DNA of 64,000 nt, taken from assembly GCF_026283945.1 (NCBI RefSeq), contig NZ_JAPDPC010000002.1:186001-250000 (forward strand). The letters are read 5' to 3'. This document shows positions 50,087-61,113 of this stretch, piece by piece. How positions within the stretch are numbered: position 1 is the stretch's first letter; every line of letters begins with the position of its first letter. The position numbers and the translations under genes were made by a program. Under the pieces are notes generated by a model. It had not been told where the DNA came from and made no database searches. It saw nothing but the letters and a program-made list of their open reading frames with translations. The DNA comes from Dyella humicola. GTDB lineage: Bacteria > Pseudomonadota > Gammaproteobacteria > Xanthomonadales > Rhodanobacteraceae.

Positions 50087-50992
50087 TTATTGCCGGTAGT
50101 GAACGTAGTAACGGCCGTCGCCGAGAATGATGGGTACCCAGGCATAGCGCAGCGCGGCGCCATCGCTTGGCGAGACGGTCATCGACCTAGCGTGGGCGAC
50201 CACGCTGTCGTCGGGCGTAGTCAACGGCACGGCGTCGAGCACCTGCACGCTCGCCGCGGTGCCATCGGCGCGGAAGGCGACGAGGACATCAGCCATGCCC
50301 GAATCGGGCCCACGTGTGCCTGGTGTCACATCGACGTGGTGCCGGTGCGTGGTGGGATGCAGGTCGTGGTGTGCGACGGCGCTGGTCATTCCAGCGCGGA
50401 TGCTCGCGTCGTATGCCATCTCGAAGCTGCGCACGTCCTTGATGATCGCGTCCATCGCGGAACGCTCGACGTGGTCATCGATGCGCTTGATCAGTTCCGC
50501 GGCATAGCTTTCCCCAGCGGTGTCTCTTTCCGTCGACGCCAGGGCGTAGTGGGCATAGATCTGCGCCCAATTCATGGCTTCGTGATAGTCCTTCGCCGCC
50601 AGCTTGAGCTCGGCCATCTTGGCCATGGCCAGAACGCTGCCGCGAACGGCGGCATTGGCAAAGTACAAGCCGGCCTTCTCGGTATCCGCCTGCACGGGAG
50701 AGCCATGGGCGTGCTGGCCCATGTGGTAGAGCGAGCCGAGCATGTACAGGTCCTGCGGGTCTTCCAGTCTCGGCCGGTGCTCGAGGCTGGCCAGGGTGCG
50801 TTGCCGCTCGTCGAGGGGAATGTCTTGGTCGAACAAGGCGGCCCAAGCCTGATCGGACATGGGCGGTGACGTACTGGTGTCCATCGATGCCGGCGAGCCG
50901 GTGTCTTCCGTCGCTGCGGCAGGTCGGGCCGTTGCGCATGCGAGGCACACGCCCACGGCTGTCCATAGCGCTACCCCTTGTAGGCTTTTCAT
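50087..50992 (-). CDS. Secreted protein with TonB-C-like C-terminus
   Basis: 301 residues from the ATG at 50992, which opens a signal peptide (SLQGVALWTAVGVCLACATA; the Cys may be lipidated). The middle is helical with Sel1/TPR-like composition (LYMLGSLYHMG...KAGLYFANAAVRGSVLAMAKMAELKLA). The C-terminal VLVAFRADGTAASVQVLDAVPLTTPDDSV resembles the TonB C-terminal domain, a pattern also seen in the product at 55716. No transmembrane anchor for energy transduction, so probably not a true TonB. Confidence 0.65.
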   Translation of the reverse strand: MKSLQGVALWTAVGVCLACATARPAAATEDTGSPASMDTSTSPPMSDQAWAALFDQDIPLDERQRTLASLEHRPRLEDPQDLYMLGSLYHMGQHAHGSPVQADTEKAGLYFANAAVRGSVLAMAKMAELKLAAKDYHEAMNWAQIYAHYALASTERDTAGESYAAELIKRIDDHVERSAMDAIIKDVRSFEMAYDASIRAGMTSAVAHHDLHPTTHRHHVDVTPGTRGPDSGMADVLVAFRADGTAASVQVLDAVPLTTPDDSVVAHARSMTVSPSDGAALRYAWVPIILGDGRYYVHYRQ

Positions 50993-51078
50993 TGCGTTCC
51001 ATCCCCCCATGGTGTCGGCCAAGTATCGCTTGCCTCGTGACTCTTCTGTAGTGGCTGTCGTGAGCGCCGCGCTCAAAG

Positions 51079-51108
51079 CAAAAGGCCGGGCATGTGCCCG
51101 GCCTTTTG
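51079..51108 (-). terminator. Terminator of gap
   Basis: CAAAAGGCCGGGC pairs with GCCCGGCCTTTTG around ATGT. It lies 20 bp past the stop of the leftward gap gene. Confidence 0.85.
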
Positions 51109-51128
51109 AAGACGCTTGACGCTTTGGC

Positions 51129-52142
51129 TTACTTCGCCGCCATCAGCGCGATGGTCATGTCGAGCATGCGGTTGGAGAAGCCCCACTCGTTGTCGTACCA
51201 GCTCAGCACTTTCACCAGCGTGCCATCCATGACGCGAGTCTGGGTGGCGTCATAGGTGGAGGAGGCGGAGTTGTGGTTGAAGTCGATCGATACCAGCGGC
51301 TTGGTGTTCACCGCAAGGATGCCCTTCAGCGCGCCGTTGGCGGCTTCGTTGATGGCGGCATCGACTTCTTCCTTGGTGGTCGCGCGGGCGGCGTCGAAGG
51401 TCAGGTCGACCACCGACACGTTGATGGTCGGCACGCGCATGGCGAAGCCGTCCAGCTTGCCGTTGAGCTCCGGCAGCACCAGGCCCACCGCAGCGGCGGC
51501 GCCGGTCTTGGTCGGGATCTGGCTCATCGTTGCCGAACGGGCGCGACGCAGGTCGGAGTGGTACACATCCGTCAGCACCTGGTCATTGGTGTAGGCGTGG
51601 ATGGTGGTCATCAGGCCGCGCACGATGCCGATCTTGGCATGCAGCACCTTGGCCAGCGGGGCCAGGCAGTTGGTGGTGCAGGAGGCGTTGGAGATCACTT
51701 CCAGCTTGGAGGTGAGCTTGTCGTCGTTGACGCCGAAGACGAAGGTCCCGTCCACGTCCTTGTCGCCCGGTGCCGAGATGATCACCTTCTTGGCGCCGGC
51801 GGCGAGGTGCGCGCTGGCCTTGGCCTTGGAAGTGAACAGGCCAGTGCACTCGAGCACCACGTCGACGCCCAGGGCGCCCCACGGCAGCTTGGACGGGTCA
51901 CGCTCAGCGCACACCTTGATGCGGTCGCCGTTGACGATCAGGTCGCCGCCCTCCACCGACACGGTGCCCGGGAACTTGCCGTGGGCGGTGTCGTACTGGG
52001 TCAGGTGCGCGTTCGTCTCGGCATCGCCGAGGTCGTTGATCGCGACGATCTGGATCTCTTGGGTGCGACCGGCTTCGTACAGCGCGCGCAGAATGTTGCG
52101 GCCAATGCGACCGTAACCGTTGATGGCGACCTTAATTGCCAT
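51129..52142 (-). CDS. gap: Glyceraldehyde-3-phosphate dehydrogenase
   Basis: 337 residues. Rossmann motif [14 protein letters not shown] and the catalytic [17 protein letters not shown] (active-site Cys); the base His is in the region [36 protein letters not shown] and [16 protein letters not shown] are conserved. Oxidises glyceraldehyde 3-phosphate with NAD+ in glycolysis. Other glycolytic genes (pyk, aldolase, pgk) lie within 10 kb, but not as one operon. Confidence 0.96.
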   Translation of the reverse strand: MAIKVAINGYGRIGRNILRALYEAGRTQEIQIVAINDLGDAETNAHLTQYDTAHGKFPGTVSVEGGDLIVNGDRIKVCAERDPSKLPWGALGVDVVLECTGLFTSKAKASAHLAAGAKKVIISAPGDKDVDGTFVFGVNDDKLTSKLEVISNASCTTNCLAPLAKVLHAKIGIVRGLMTTIHAYTNDQVLTDVYHSDLRRARSATMSQIPTKTGAAAAVGLVLPELNGKLDGFAMRVPTINVSVVDLTFDAARATTKEEVDAAINEAANGALKGILAVNTKPLVSIDFNHNSASSTYDATQTRVMDGTLVKVLSWYDNEWGFSNRMLDMTIALMAAK

Positions 52143-52309
52143 GGGACAGCGTCCTCCGGGGTGAGATGACGAAAGTGGCGGCTGGTAGCCGCCGTAAAAC
52201 CGTCATTTTAGCCTGAACCGGGGGGCGGCCTCATCTGGGGCTGTTCAGGAGGGTCCCGAAGCGCTTGAATCGACGCTCTATGGTCAGCCGACCGGGAAGG
52301 AAAAGCGCC

Positions 52310-52780
52310 ATGAGCGACACGCAGCAGATCATCGAGATTTCCCTGCAGCAGACCGCCGACTACGAGTTCCGGGTCCGTTTCGATGACACCTCGATCCCTG
52401 ACCTGATCACCGATGAAAACGCTCCGTTGGGCCATGACGCTGGTCCCAATCCCTCGCGACTGCTGGCCGTTGCGGTAGCCAACTGCCTGACGGCGAGCCT
52501 GCTGTTCGCGTTGCGCAAGTACAAGAATGCGCCGGGAACCTTGGGCGCGCATGCCAAGGCGACGCTGACACGCAACGAGCACGGCCGCTGGCGCGTGACC
52601 CATATTGCCGTCGATCTGCAGCTGGCCGATGCGGCGGCGACGCTCGAGCATCTGGACCGCGTGCTCGCCCAGTTCGAGGACTTCTGCATCGTTACCGAGA
52701 GCGTGCGGCAAGGCATCGCGGTGGACGTCGCGGTACGCGATGGGGCAGGGCAGTTGCTGGCGAAGCCTGCCGCAGCCTGA
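52310..52780 (+). CDS. OsmC family protein
   Basis: 156 residues from ATG 52310. OsmC/Ohr fold with one clear peroxidatic-site Cys in AVAVANCLTASLLFALRK and a second in FEDFCIVTESVRQG, at the spacing expected for these thiol peroxidases. GPNPSRLLAVAVANCL is the diagnostic stretch. Reduces organic peroxides in the cytoplasm, probably with lipoyl or thioredoxin donors. Confidence 0.88.
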   Translation: MSDTQQIIEISLQQTADYEFRVRFDDTSIPDLITDENAPLGHDAGPNPSRLLAVAVANCLTASLLFALRKYKNAPGTLGAHAKATLTRNEHGRWRVTHIAVDLQLADAAATLEHLDRVLAQFEDFCIVTESVRQGIAVDVAVRDGAGQLLAKPAAA

Positions 52781-52854
52781 CCCGTTATCTTGCGGCAAGC
52801 TGTCATAGGGCTGTGGCACACTCCGCGGCCCGCTTACCCAAGGTCACCCGTGCC

Positions 52855-53664
52855 ATGGCTTCTCTTCGTCGATCCGCCGCCGCCATACTGATTTGCCTAG
52901 CCTTGGCACCTGCCGCCCAGGCATGGGGTCCGTTGGGGCATAGCGTTGTAGCGGATCTGGCGCAGCGTCAGTTGAGCCCGGCGGCAGAGGCTGTGGTGGA
53001 GCGATTGTTGGCTCCCGAGCACACGCGCTCGCTGGCTGATATCGCCAGCTGGCCCGATGAGATTCGCAACGACCCCAAGCAGGCCGAGCTGTGGAACAAG
53101 ACCCGTGGCCTGCATTATGTCGATTTCACCTCGGGCGACTGCGACTACCAACCACCGCGTGACTGTCGCGATGGCGTTTGCGTGGTCGCCGGCATTGACC
53201 ATTACGTCAAGGTACTGGGCGACAAGGGTCAGCCCGATGCGGTGCGACTCGAAGCGTTGAAGTTCGTGGTGCATTTCATTGGCGACGAACATCAGCCACT
53301 GCACGGCGGCTCCCGTGACGACAAGGGCGGCAACGCTTACCAGGTGCAGTTCAACGGCAAGGGCACAAACCTGCACAGCGTGTGGGACTCCGGCTTGCTC
53401 AAGACGCGTGGCCTGGAATGGAAAGCCTACGCGGACGAGCTCGATGCCCGCGGCCCGGTCGATCTGCCGCCGCGAATGCCGCCGTTGGACAACGACTACG
53501 CGCAGTGGGCCGAGGAGTCCTGCGCCATCTCCCGCGACATTTACCCGGACGGCCACAAGATCGACCAGGCCTATGTCGACAAGGAGCTGCCGATCGCCGA
53601 GCTGCGCCTGCGTCAGGCCGGGCGTCGATTGGCCGACGTGCTCAACATCGCCTTGGCGCACTGA
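52855..53664 (+). CDS. S1/P1-type nuclease
   Basis: 269 residues from ATG 52855. Signal peptide ends AQA|WGPLGH, so the mature enzyme starts with the Trp that coordinates zinc in S1/P1 nucleases. Further zinc ligands: His and Asp in IASWPDEIRND, GLHYVDF, VAGIDHYVKV, FVVHFIGDEHQPLHGG (HxxxD...H), and NLHSVWDSGLL. Cuts single-stranded DNA and RNA outside the cytoplasm, probably for phosphate or nucleotide scavenging. Three zinc ions are expected. Confidence 0.92.
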   Translation: MASLRRSAAAILICLALAPAAQAWGPLGHSVVADLAQRQLSPAAEAVVERLLAPEHTRSLADIASWPDEIRNDPKQAELWNKTRGLHYVDFTSGDCDYQPPRDCRDGVCVVAGIDHYVKVLGDKGQPDAVRLEALKFVVHFIGDEHQPLHGGSRDDKGGNAYQVQFNGKGTNLHSVWDSGLLKTRGLEWKAYADELDARGPVDLPPRMPPLDNDYAQWAEESCAISRDIYPDGHKIDQAYVDKELPIAELRLRQAGRRLADVLNIALAH

Positions 53665-54161
53665 GTTTTCCAGGCGGGCCGCCAACCGGTGGTCCGCTTC
53701 CGTCAGCAGCACGCGCAACACCTGCTTTTGCGGGGTCGATGGAGGGTTGGAGCCTCACTGGCTTAAGTCGATCATCGTGTGCATGGATTCCCAGTGCCCC
53801 TGGTCCTGATGCGCGATTCCTGCAGGCCACCCCGAGGCTCTATTTTGCTGCGTCGCCGCATTTCAATCCTTGCGCGAAAGACCGCCTCTCTCCGGTCATC
53901 TCGAGCCGCTTACCGCTGACTCAGGGCTCGCCCCGGAGTGGATTCGCGATGGGCTTCGGATGACACCAGTGTTTGGGCGTTTCGACGTCTATGAAGAAGA
54001 CCAGTTCATGTCGCTGACGTTAACTTACTTATCAATTGGTAATACCAGTGGCTCGTGGTGGTCCGCATGCCACAAGCAGTCCAGTTGAGCTTGCCTAATG
54101 GGGGCAAAAAAGCCCGGAAAAACCCCCTGGCGCAAGCTGTCAGTTCTGCTAGCCTCGAAGC
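53665..54161. other. Non-coding region between the nuclease gene and pyk
   Basis: About 500 bp. The ORFs here overlap one another and none has a ribosome-binding site or recognisable domain. No hairpin with a T run is obvious. The final 60 bp (GGGGGCAAAAAAGCCCGGAAAAACCCCC) are A- and C-rich and precede the pyk start; they could form part of its promoter or leader. Confidence 0.45.
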
Positions 54162-55634
54162 ATGACAAATGAAAATCCGCTGCGCCGCACAAAGATAGTT
54201 GCCACCCTCGGTCCTGCTACCGACGCGCCTGGCATGCTCGAAAAAATCATCGCCGAAGGCGTCGACGTGGTTCGCCTGAACCTGTCGCACGGACAGCCTG
54301 ACGATCACCGCGCGCGCGCCGTCGCCGTGCGTGAGGCGGCGGCCAAGCTTGGCCGCGAAGTCGGCGTCCTGGCCGACCTGCAGGGCCCCAAGATCCGCGT
54401 CGAGCGTTTCGCCAACGGTCCGGTCGAACTGCGCGTCGGCGATGCCTTCGTGCTCGATTGCCGTCCCGATGCGCCGCTGGGCGACGCCACCCGCGTGGGC
54501 GTGAGCTACTACGGTTTGCCCAACGACGTGGTCGCCGGCGACGTTTTGTTGTTCGACGATGGCCTGGTCGCCATGACGGTGGAACAAGTTGCGGGCGTCG
54601 AGATCCATTGCCGCGTGCTGATCGCCGGTCGTCTGTCTGATCGCAAGGGCCTCAATCGCCAGGGCGGCGGACTTTCGGTATCTGCCTTGTCGGACAAGGA
54701 CCGGGCCGATATCAAGCTGGCTGCGGAGATCGGCTGCGACTTCCTGGCCGTGTCCTTCGTACGCTCGGCTGCTGATATGCACGAAGCGCGTCGCCTGCTG
54801 GAGGAAGCCGGCGGCAAGGCGTCGCTGGTGTCCAAGATCGAGCGCGCCGATGCGATTCCCGTACTGGGCGAAATCATCGACGCCTCCGACGTGGTGATGG
54901 TGGCGCGCGGTGACCTGGGCGTGGAAATCGGCGATGCCGAACTGCCGGGCCTGCAGAAGAAGATCATTCGCGAATCGGTGCAGCGCAATCGCGCCGTGAT
55001 CACCGCGACGCAGATGTTGCAGTCAATGGTGCGTTCGCCCATCCCGACTCGCGCCGAGGTCATGGACGTCGCCAACGCCGTCATCGACGGCACCGATGCG
55101 GTGATGCTGTCCGAAGAGTCGGCCGCAGGTGCGCATCCGGACAAGGCAGTCGCCGCTCTGCGCCGCATTTGCCTGGGTGCCGAGCGTCAGTTCGAGCCGA
55201 AGGAAGATCCGGCCACCCAGGGCCATCTGCTGGATCGTACCGATCAGGCTATCGCCCTCGCGGCGATGGTGCTGGCGGCGCAGCTGGGCGTGCGCGCTAT
55301 CGTGGCGCTGACCGAATCCGGTGCCACCGCACAGTGGCTTTCGCGCTATCGCAGTGCAGTGCCTATCTACGCCCTGTCGCCGTTCGACGATGCTCGTCGC
55401 CGCATGTCGATCTTCCGCGATGTGACGGCGGTGAAATTCACCCACGTATCGCAGACACCGGCTGGTTCGGCCCGCGACGCGGTGCGCCAGTTGTTTGTGC
55501 AAGGCCGGCTGGCCGAGGGTGATCGCGTGGTGCTGACCCATGGCGACCACATCGGCCAGGGTGGCGGTACCAATACGCTCAAGCTGCTGTCGGTGGGCGC
55601 CGAGGGCGTGGTGGAGTGCCTGCGGGATCTGTAA
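54162..55634 (+). CDS. pyk: Pyruvate kinase
   Basis: 490 residues. RRTKIVATLGPATDAPGMLEK at the N-terminus; substrate region VRLNLSHG; catalytic Lys in VSKIERADAI; metal Glu/Asp in MVARGDLGVEIG; potassium and substrate loop in ITATQMLQSMVRSPIPTRAEVMDVANAVIDGTDAVMLSEESAAG. C-terminal allosteric domain (VLTHGDHIGQGGGTNTLKLLSV). Last step of glycolysis, transfers phosphate from PEP to ADP. Confidence 0.96.
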   Translation: MTNENPLRRTKIVATLGPATDAPGMLEKIIAEGVDVVRLNLSHGQPDDHRARAVAVREAAAKLGREVGVLADLQGPKIRVERFANGPVELRVGDAFVLDCRPDAPLGDATRVGVSYYGLPNDVVAGDVLLFDDGLVAMTVEQVAGVEIHCRVLIAGRLSDRKGLNRQGGGLSVSALSDKDRADIKLAAEIGCDFLAVSFVRSAADMHEARRLLEEAGGKASLVSKIERADAIPVLGEIIDASDVVMVARGDLGVEIGDAELPGLQKKIIRESVQRNRAVITATQMLQSMVRSPIPTRAEVMDVANAVIDGTDAVMLSEESAAGAHPDKAVAALRRICLGAERQFEPKEDPATQGHLLDRTDQAIALAAMVLAAQLGVRAIVALTESGATAQWLSRYRSAVPIYALSPFDDARRRMSIFRDVTAVKFTHVSQTPAGSARDAVRQLFVQGRLAEGDRVVLTHGDHIGQGGGTNTLKLLSVGAEGVVECLRDL

Positions 55635-55715
55635 GCATCCCTAGACGTCCGTGCAGCTTGCATGCGGCTAGAATTCGGGCGACCCATTCCCCCATGCAAG
55701 CCCAGGAGGCTTTCC

Positions 55716-56165
55716 ATGAACACGACGTCACGACGCTGTACCCAGGCATGGTTGCTGGCACTGGCCATGTCCGGGGCGGCACCACTGCTGGCGCAGTCGC
55801 AGGCGCGCATGGTGGGGCCGGAGCACATCCAGTCGTACTGGATCATGCTCAACACCAAGGTCGATGCCGACATTCCCAACAGCGGCAGCAACATGGACAA
55901 GCCGGGCTGCGTGGCGGTGAGCTACCTGATCGGTTCCGATGGCGTTCCGCAGAACGTTACCGTGCGCAAGGTCGTGCCGCCGAGCGGCCTGGATGCGGTG
56001 GCCAAGAGCGTGGTGAACAATTTCCGCTACGGCCCGTCGTTGACCAACCGCAATAGCGAGCCGGTTTCCACCTACTTCATCGTGCCGTTCAACCTGCCGG
56101 CCGACGAGGCACAGCGCAAGGCGATCGTCGCCGCCTGCAAGCTGCCAGGCTTCGACCAGGCCTGA
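55716..56165 (+). CDS. Secreted TonB-C-like protein
   Basis: 149 residues from ATG 55716, with AGGAGG seven bases upstream. Signal peptide (AWLLALAMSGAAPLLAQ). The mature protein, SYLIGSDGVPQNVTVRKVVPPSGLDAVAKSVVNNFRYGPS, matches the C-terminal TonB fold (YxIxxDGxVxxVxVxxSSGxxxLDxAAxxAxxxWxFxPA). Like the protein at 50087-50992 it lacks a membrane anchor. Lies between pyk and the aldolase gene on the same strand. Confidence 0.72.
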   Translation: MNTTSRRCTQAWLLALAMSGAAPLLAQSQARMVGPEHIQSYWIMLNTKVDADIPNSGSNMDKPGCVAVSYLIGSDGVPQNVTVRKVVPPSGLDAVAKSVVNNFRYGPSLTNRNSEPVSTYFIVPFNLPADEAQRKAIVAACKLPGFDQA

Positions 56166-56228
56166 GGCGGGCCGAGGCCGCCACGGTGCCATCCAGGGCC
56201 CCTCCGGACCCTGTTTGGCCTTATGGCA

Positions 56229-56234
56229 TATAAT
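56229..56234 (+). promoter_or_regulatory. -10 box candidate for the aldolase gene
   Basis: A perfect TATAAT in GGCATATAATTACGG, 78 bp before the ATG. The -35 region is poor. Confidence 0.45.
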
Positions 56235-56311
56235 TACGGACTTTGAGCCTTGCCGCCCTCGCGGGCGGCTTAACCTTGTGCGGCCCACACCGCCTAGTAT
56301 CCGGAGTTGTC

Positions 56312-57319
56312 ATGAGCATCGAAGACCTCGAAAGCATCGCCCTGGCGATGGTCGCGCCCGGCAAGGGCATCATCGCCATCGACGAGTCGACCAACACCAT
56401 CAAGAAGCGTTTCGAGGCCGTCGGCATCGAGAACACCGAAGAGAATCGCCGCGCCTACCGTGAGCTGCTGCTCACCGCGCCGGGCATTTCCGAGCATATT
56501 TCGGGTGCGATCCTGTACGACGAAACCATTCGCCAGTCGACCAAGGACGGCGTGCCGTTCACCCAGGTGATGAAGAAGAACGGCATCATCCCGGGCATCA
56601 AGGTCGACAAGGGCCCGGTGCCGCTGGCGGGTTTCCCGGGTGACGTGATCACCGAAGGCCTGGATGGCCTGCGCGAGCGCCTGCAGGAATACGTCAAGCT
56701 GGGCGCGCAGTTCGCCAAGTGGCGCGCGGTGATCAACATCAGCGAAGACAATCCCAGCTCCACCGCCATCGAGGCGAACTGCCACGCCCTGGCCCGTTAT
56801 GCCGCGCTGTGCCAGGAAGCCGGCCTGGTGCCGATGGTCGAGCCGGAAGTGATCATGGACGGCGACCACAGCATCGAAGTCAGCTACGAGGTGCACGAAG
56901 CCGTGCTGCGCAGCCTGTTCAATGCGCTGTACGAGCAGAACGTGATGCTGGAAGGCACCATCCTGAAGACCAGCATGGTCATCCCGGGCAAGGACTCAGA
57001 CGAACAGGTCGAGGTCGAAGAAGTGGCCGAAGCCACCGTGCGCGTACTCAAGACCACCGTGCCGGCGACCTTGCCGGGCATCGTGTTCCTCTCGGGCGGT
57101 CAGTCCGACGAGCAGTCGACGGCGCACCTCAATGCGATGAACCGCATGGGCCCGCACCCGTGGCCGCTGAGCTTCTCCTACGGTCGCGCCATGCAGCAGG
57201 CCGCGCTGAAGCTGTGGGCAAAGGACATGAAGGCCAACTACGCCGACGCGCAGAAGACCATCGCCGCACGTGCCAAGGAAAACGGCCTGGCCGCGCTGGG
57301 TCAGTGGAACGCCAAGTAA
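56312..57319 (+). CDS. Fructose-bisphosphate aldolase, class I
   Basis: 335 residues from ATG 56312; the earlier in-frame ATG lies inside the promoter. Schiff-base aldolase of the animal-like type: KGIIAIDESTNTIKKRF, PGIKVDKGPVPLAGFPGD, KWRAVINISEDNPS (catalytic Lys region), MVEPEVIMDGDH, ILKTSMVIPGKD (Schiff-base Lys), and GGQSDEQSTAHLNAMNR. Cleaves fructose 1,6-bisphosphate. A strong terminator follows. Confidence 0.94.
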   Translation: MSIEDLESIALAMVAPGKGIIAIDESTNTIKKRFEAVGIENTEENRRAYRELLLTAPGISEHISGAILYDETIRQSTKDGVPFTQVMKKNGIIPGIKVDKGPVPLAGFPGDVITEGLDGLRERLQEYVKLGAQFAKWRAVINISEDNPSSTAIEANCHALARYAALCQEAGLVPMVEPEVIMDGDHSIEVSYEVHEAVLRSLFNALYEQNVMLEGTILKTSMVIPGKDSDEQVEVEEVAEATVRVLKTTVPATLPGIVFLSGGQSDEQSTAHLNAMNRMGPHPWPLSFSYGRAMQQAALKLWAKDMKANYADAQKTIAARAKENGLAALGQWNAK

Positions 57320-57350
57320 GACTGCGTTTCCCACCATCGCTGCAAAAAGA

Positions 57351-57377
57351 ACGGGCGCCTCGCGGCGCCCGTTTTTT
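57351..57377 (+). terminator. Terminator of the aldolase gene
   Basis: ACGGGCGCC, loop TCGC, GGCGCCCGT, then TTTTTT. Confidence 0.93.
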
Positions 57378-57397
57378 ATTGTCTGGTGACAGGTCGA

Positions 57398-58003
57398 TCA
57401 GAAGCGGTATTCCGCACTGACGCTGTACAGGTTGGTCGGCAGGTGGATGTTCTTGTCGCTCTGGCTGCCGTCGTAGTAGTCCCAGTTCAGGCCCACGCTC
57501 CAGTTCTGGGCGATGTTGTAGCCAACGCCTGCGCCGGCGTAGTAGCGGGTGCTGTTGAAGTTGGTGAACTGCGGGTTGGCGCGGTCGTCGGTCAGACCCT
57601 CGCCCTTGGCGAAGAAGGCACCACCACGCACTTCGCCGTACCAGCTCGGGTTGAAGTTGTAGCGCAGGTTCAGGCCGGCGGTAGCGCCCTGCAGCTTGGA
57701 CTTGTCGTTGCTGCCGGCGAAATTCTGCGAGTAGCTGTTCTTGGCGCTGACGCGACCCAGGTAGACATAACCCACTTCCGCACCGAGCGAGGTCTCGGGA
57801 TTGATCGCGAAACGGTAGCCGCCCTTGATGCCACCGGCGAATTCACCATTGTCATAGGCGCCACGGCTCACGTCGGCATAGCCGGCGTTCGCGCCGACAT
57901 ACCAACCCTGTTGAGCCGTCGGGGCCGCGTCCTGAGCAAAAGCAGCCGGAATAGCCATCACGCCAGCGGTAGCGAGGGCCAGAGCAAAAAGCGTCTTCTT
58001 CAT
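57398..58003 (-). CDS. Outer-membrane beta-barrel protein (Opacity/OmpA-like)
   Basis: 201 residues from the ATG at 58003. Signal peptide KTLFALALATAGVMAIPAAFA|QD. The mature 180 residues alternate strands rich in Gly/Tyr/Asn (GWYVGANAGYADVS, GIKGGYRFAI, LGAEVGYVYLGRV, GAGVGYNIAQNWSVGLNWDYY) and end with a C-terminal Phe (VSAEYRF), typical of eight-strand barrels with a BAM insertion signal. No OmpA peptidoglycan domain. Ligand unknown. Confidence 0.86.
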   Translation of the reverse strand: MKKTLFALALATAGVMAIPAAFAQDAAPTAQQGWYVGANAGYADVSRGAYDNGEFAGGIKGGYRFAINPETSLGAEVGYVYLGRVSAKNSYSQNFAGSNDKSKLQGATAGLNLRYNFNPSWYGEVRGGAFFAKGEGLTDDRANPQFTNFNSTRYYAGAGVGYNIAQNWSVGLNWDYYDGSQSDKNIHLPTNLYSVSAEYRF

Positions 58004-58265
58004 TTGGGGGATTCCTCTTCGTCTTATAAGTTCAGGCCGCGTCGCCGGGGGTTCGGTCATACGCGGCCCGTGCACCCGTCTGTGACGGTGCCGGGGAATT
58101 AGATGGGGAGCGTGCTGAAGAGTTTCAATACTTGTTAGTGCAGTATTAAGCTTCAGTTAATCACGAAACTGGCATGGCCCCGATTCATCGATGGGCGACA
58201 CGGCGCGCGCGGATCGGCGACAATAAGCGTTTTTAGCTGCCGCCCAGCCCCGGAGAATTCTCTAG
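58004..58265. other. Divergent intergenic region between the OMP gene and tkt
   Basis: About 260 bp holding both promoters. An A/T-rich stretch (TTGTTAGTGCAGTATTAAG near 58131) is the best candidate promoter segment, but spacing is not canonical. No gene or hairpin with a T run. Confidence 0.45.
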
Positions 58266-60275
<2,010 letters not shown>

Positions 60276-60277
60276 TG

Positions 60278-60320
60278 CTGGACTCCCTCTCCCCTCCGGG
60301 GAGAGGGTTGGGATGAGGGG
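60278..60320. repeat. Dispersed C/T-rich inverted repeat
   Basis: CCCTCTCCCCTCCGGGGAGAGGG forms a hairpin. Begins CTGGACTCCCTC like the block at 33785. Confidence 0.5.
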
Positions 60321-60345
60321 CAGGTGCTCGCCCAAACCCCACCAT

Positions 60346-60376
60346 AAAAAACGCCGCGATTATCGCGGCGTTTTTT
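60346..60376. terminator. Bidirectional terminator after tkt
   Basis: AAAAAACGCCGCGAT pairs with ATCGCGGCGTTTTTT around one T. Suits both tkt and the leftward phosphatase gene. Confidence 0.92.
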
Positions 60377-60390
60377 ATGCGCGGATTCCC

Positions 60391-60472
60391 TGTAGGAGCG
60401 CACCCTATGCGCGATCGTAGAGTTTCGCCACTATCGCTTCGAAGGCTGTCGCGCACTGGGTGCGCTCTTACC
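60391..60472. repeat. REP-like inverted element with GTAG ends
   Basis: GTAGGAGCGCACCC (60392-60405) faces GGGTGCGCTCTTAC (60458-60471), with a further internal GCGCGAT/TCGCGC. The GTAGGAGCGCAC start is familiar from REP families of pseudomonads and xanthomonads. No REP transposase gene nearby. Confidence 0.6.
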
Positions 60473-60480
60473 AAAAGATC

Positions 60481-61113
60481 TCAGGCGACCAGTAGCGTCG
60501 CCAGATGTTCCGGATCCTGTGCAAGCGCATGGGCACCGGCGGTTTCCAGTTCCTCGCGACTGCCGAACCCCCACAGCACGCCCACGCCGCGTACGCGATT
60601 GGCCACCGCACCATCGATATCGAAGTGGCGGTCCCCGATCATGGCGGCCTGTTCTGGTGCGGCGCCAAAGTCGGTCAGGGCCGCCGCAATCATCGCCGCC
60701 TTCTCGCTATGCGGACTCGACGGATCGGGGCCGTAAAGGCGGCTGAAGGCAGACCCGAATGGCAGATGTTCGATGATCGGCCGCGCGTGACGCTCAGGCT
60801 TGCTGGTAACCACGGCAAGCTGATGGCCAGCGGTCTGCAGTTGCCGGATCATCGCTTCGATACCGGGATACACCGTGTGCTCGCGCCAGCCGATGGTGTG
60901 GAAGCGATCGTGGTAGTGCTCGACAGCCTGTTCGATACGATCGTGATCGTGATCCAGCAGTGGCGCGAAGCTGTGCCGCAACGGAGGGCCGATCCAGTGG
61001 CGCATCTCGGCAGGCGCGGGCACGCCCAGTTGTGTCAGGGCGTGCCGCACGCAGCCGAGAATGCCGAGCTCCGAATCGATCAGCGTGCCGTCGAGGTCGA
61101 ACAGACAGAGCAT
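60481..61113 (-). CDS. gph: HAD phosphatase, phosphoglycolate phosphatase-like
   Basis: 210 residues. HAD motifs I (LFDLDGTLIDSELG), II (VVTSKPERHARP), III (HSEKAAMI, Lys) and IV (MIGDRHFDIDGA). The cap domain is the small helical type of Gph/PGP. Could hydrolyse 2-phosphoglycolate or another sugar phosphate; specificity is not settled by sequence. The start overlaps the pgk stop by one base (TGATG on the minus strand), so it is translationally coupled to pgk. Confidence 0.82.
   Translation of the reverse strand: MLCLFDLDGTLIDSELGILGCVRHALTQLGVPAPAEMRHWIGPPLRHSFAPLLDHDHDRIEQAVEHYHDRFHTIGWREHTVYPGIEAMIRQLQTAGHQLAVVTSKPERHARPIIEHLPFGSAFSRLYGPDPSSPHSEKAAMIAAALTDFGAAPEQAAMIGDRHFDIDGAVANRVRGVGVLWGFGSREELETAGAHALAQDPEHLATLLVA

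Noticed and set aside
53382-54088. ORFs in the nuclease-pyk gap
   Set aside because: Mutually overlapping, no ribosome-binding site, low-complexity translations.
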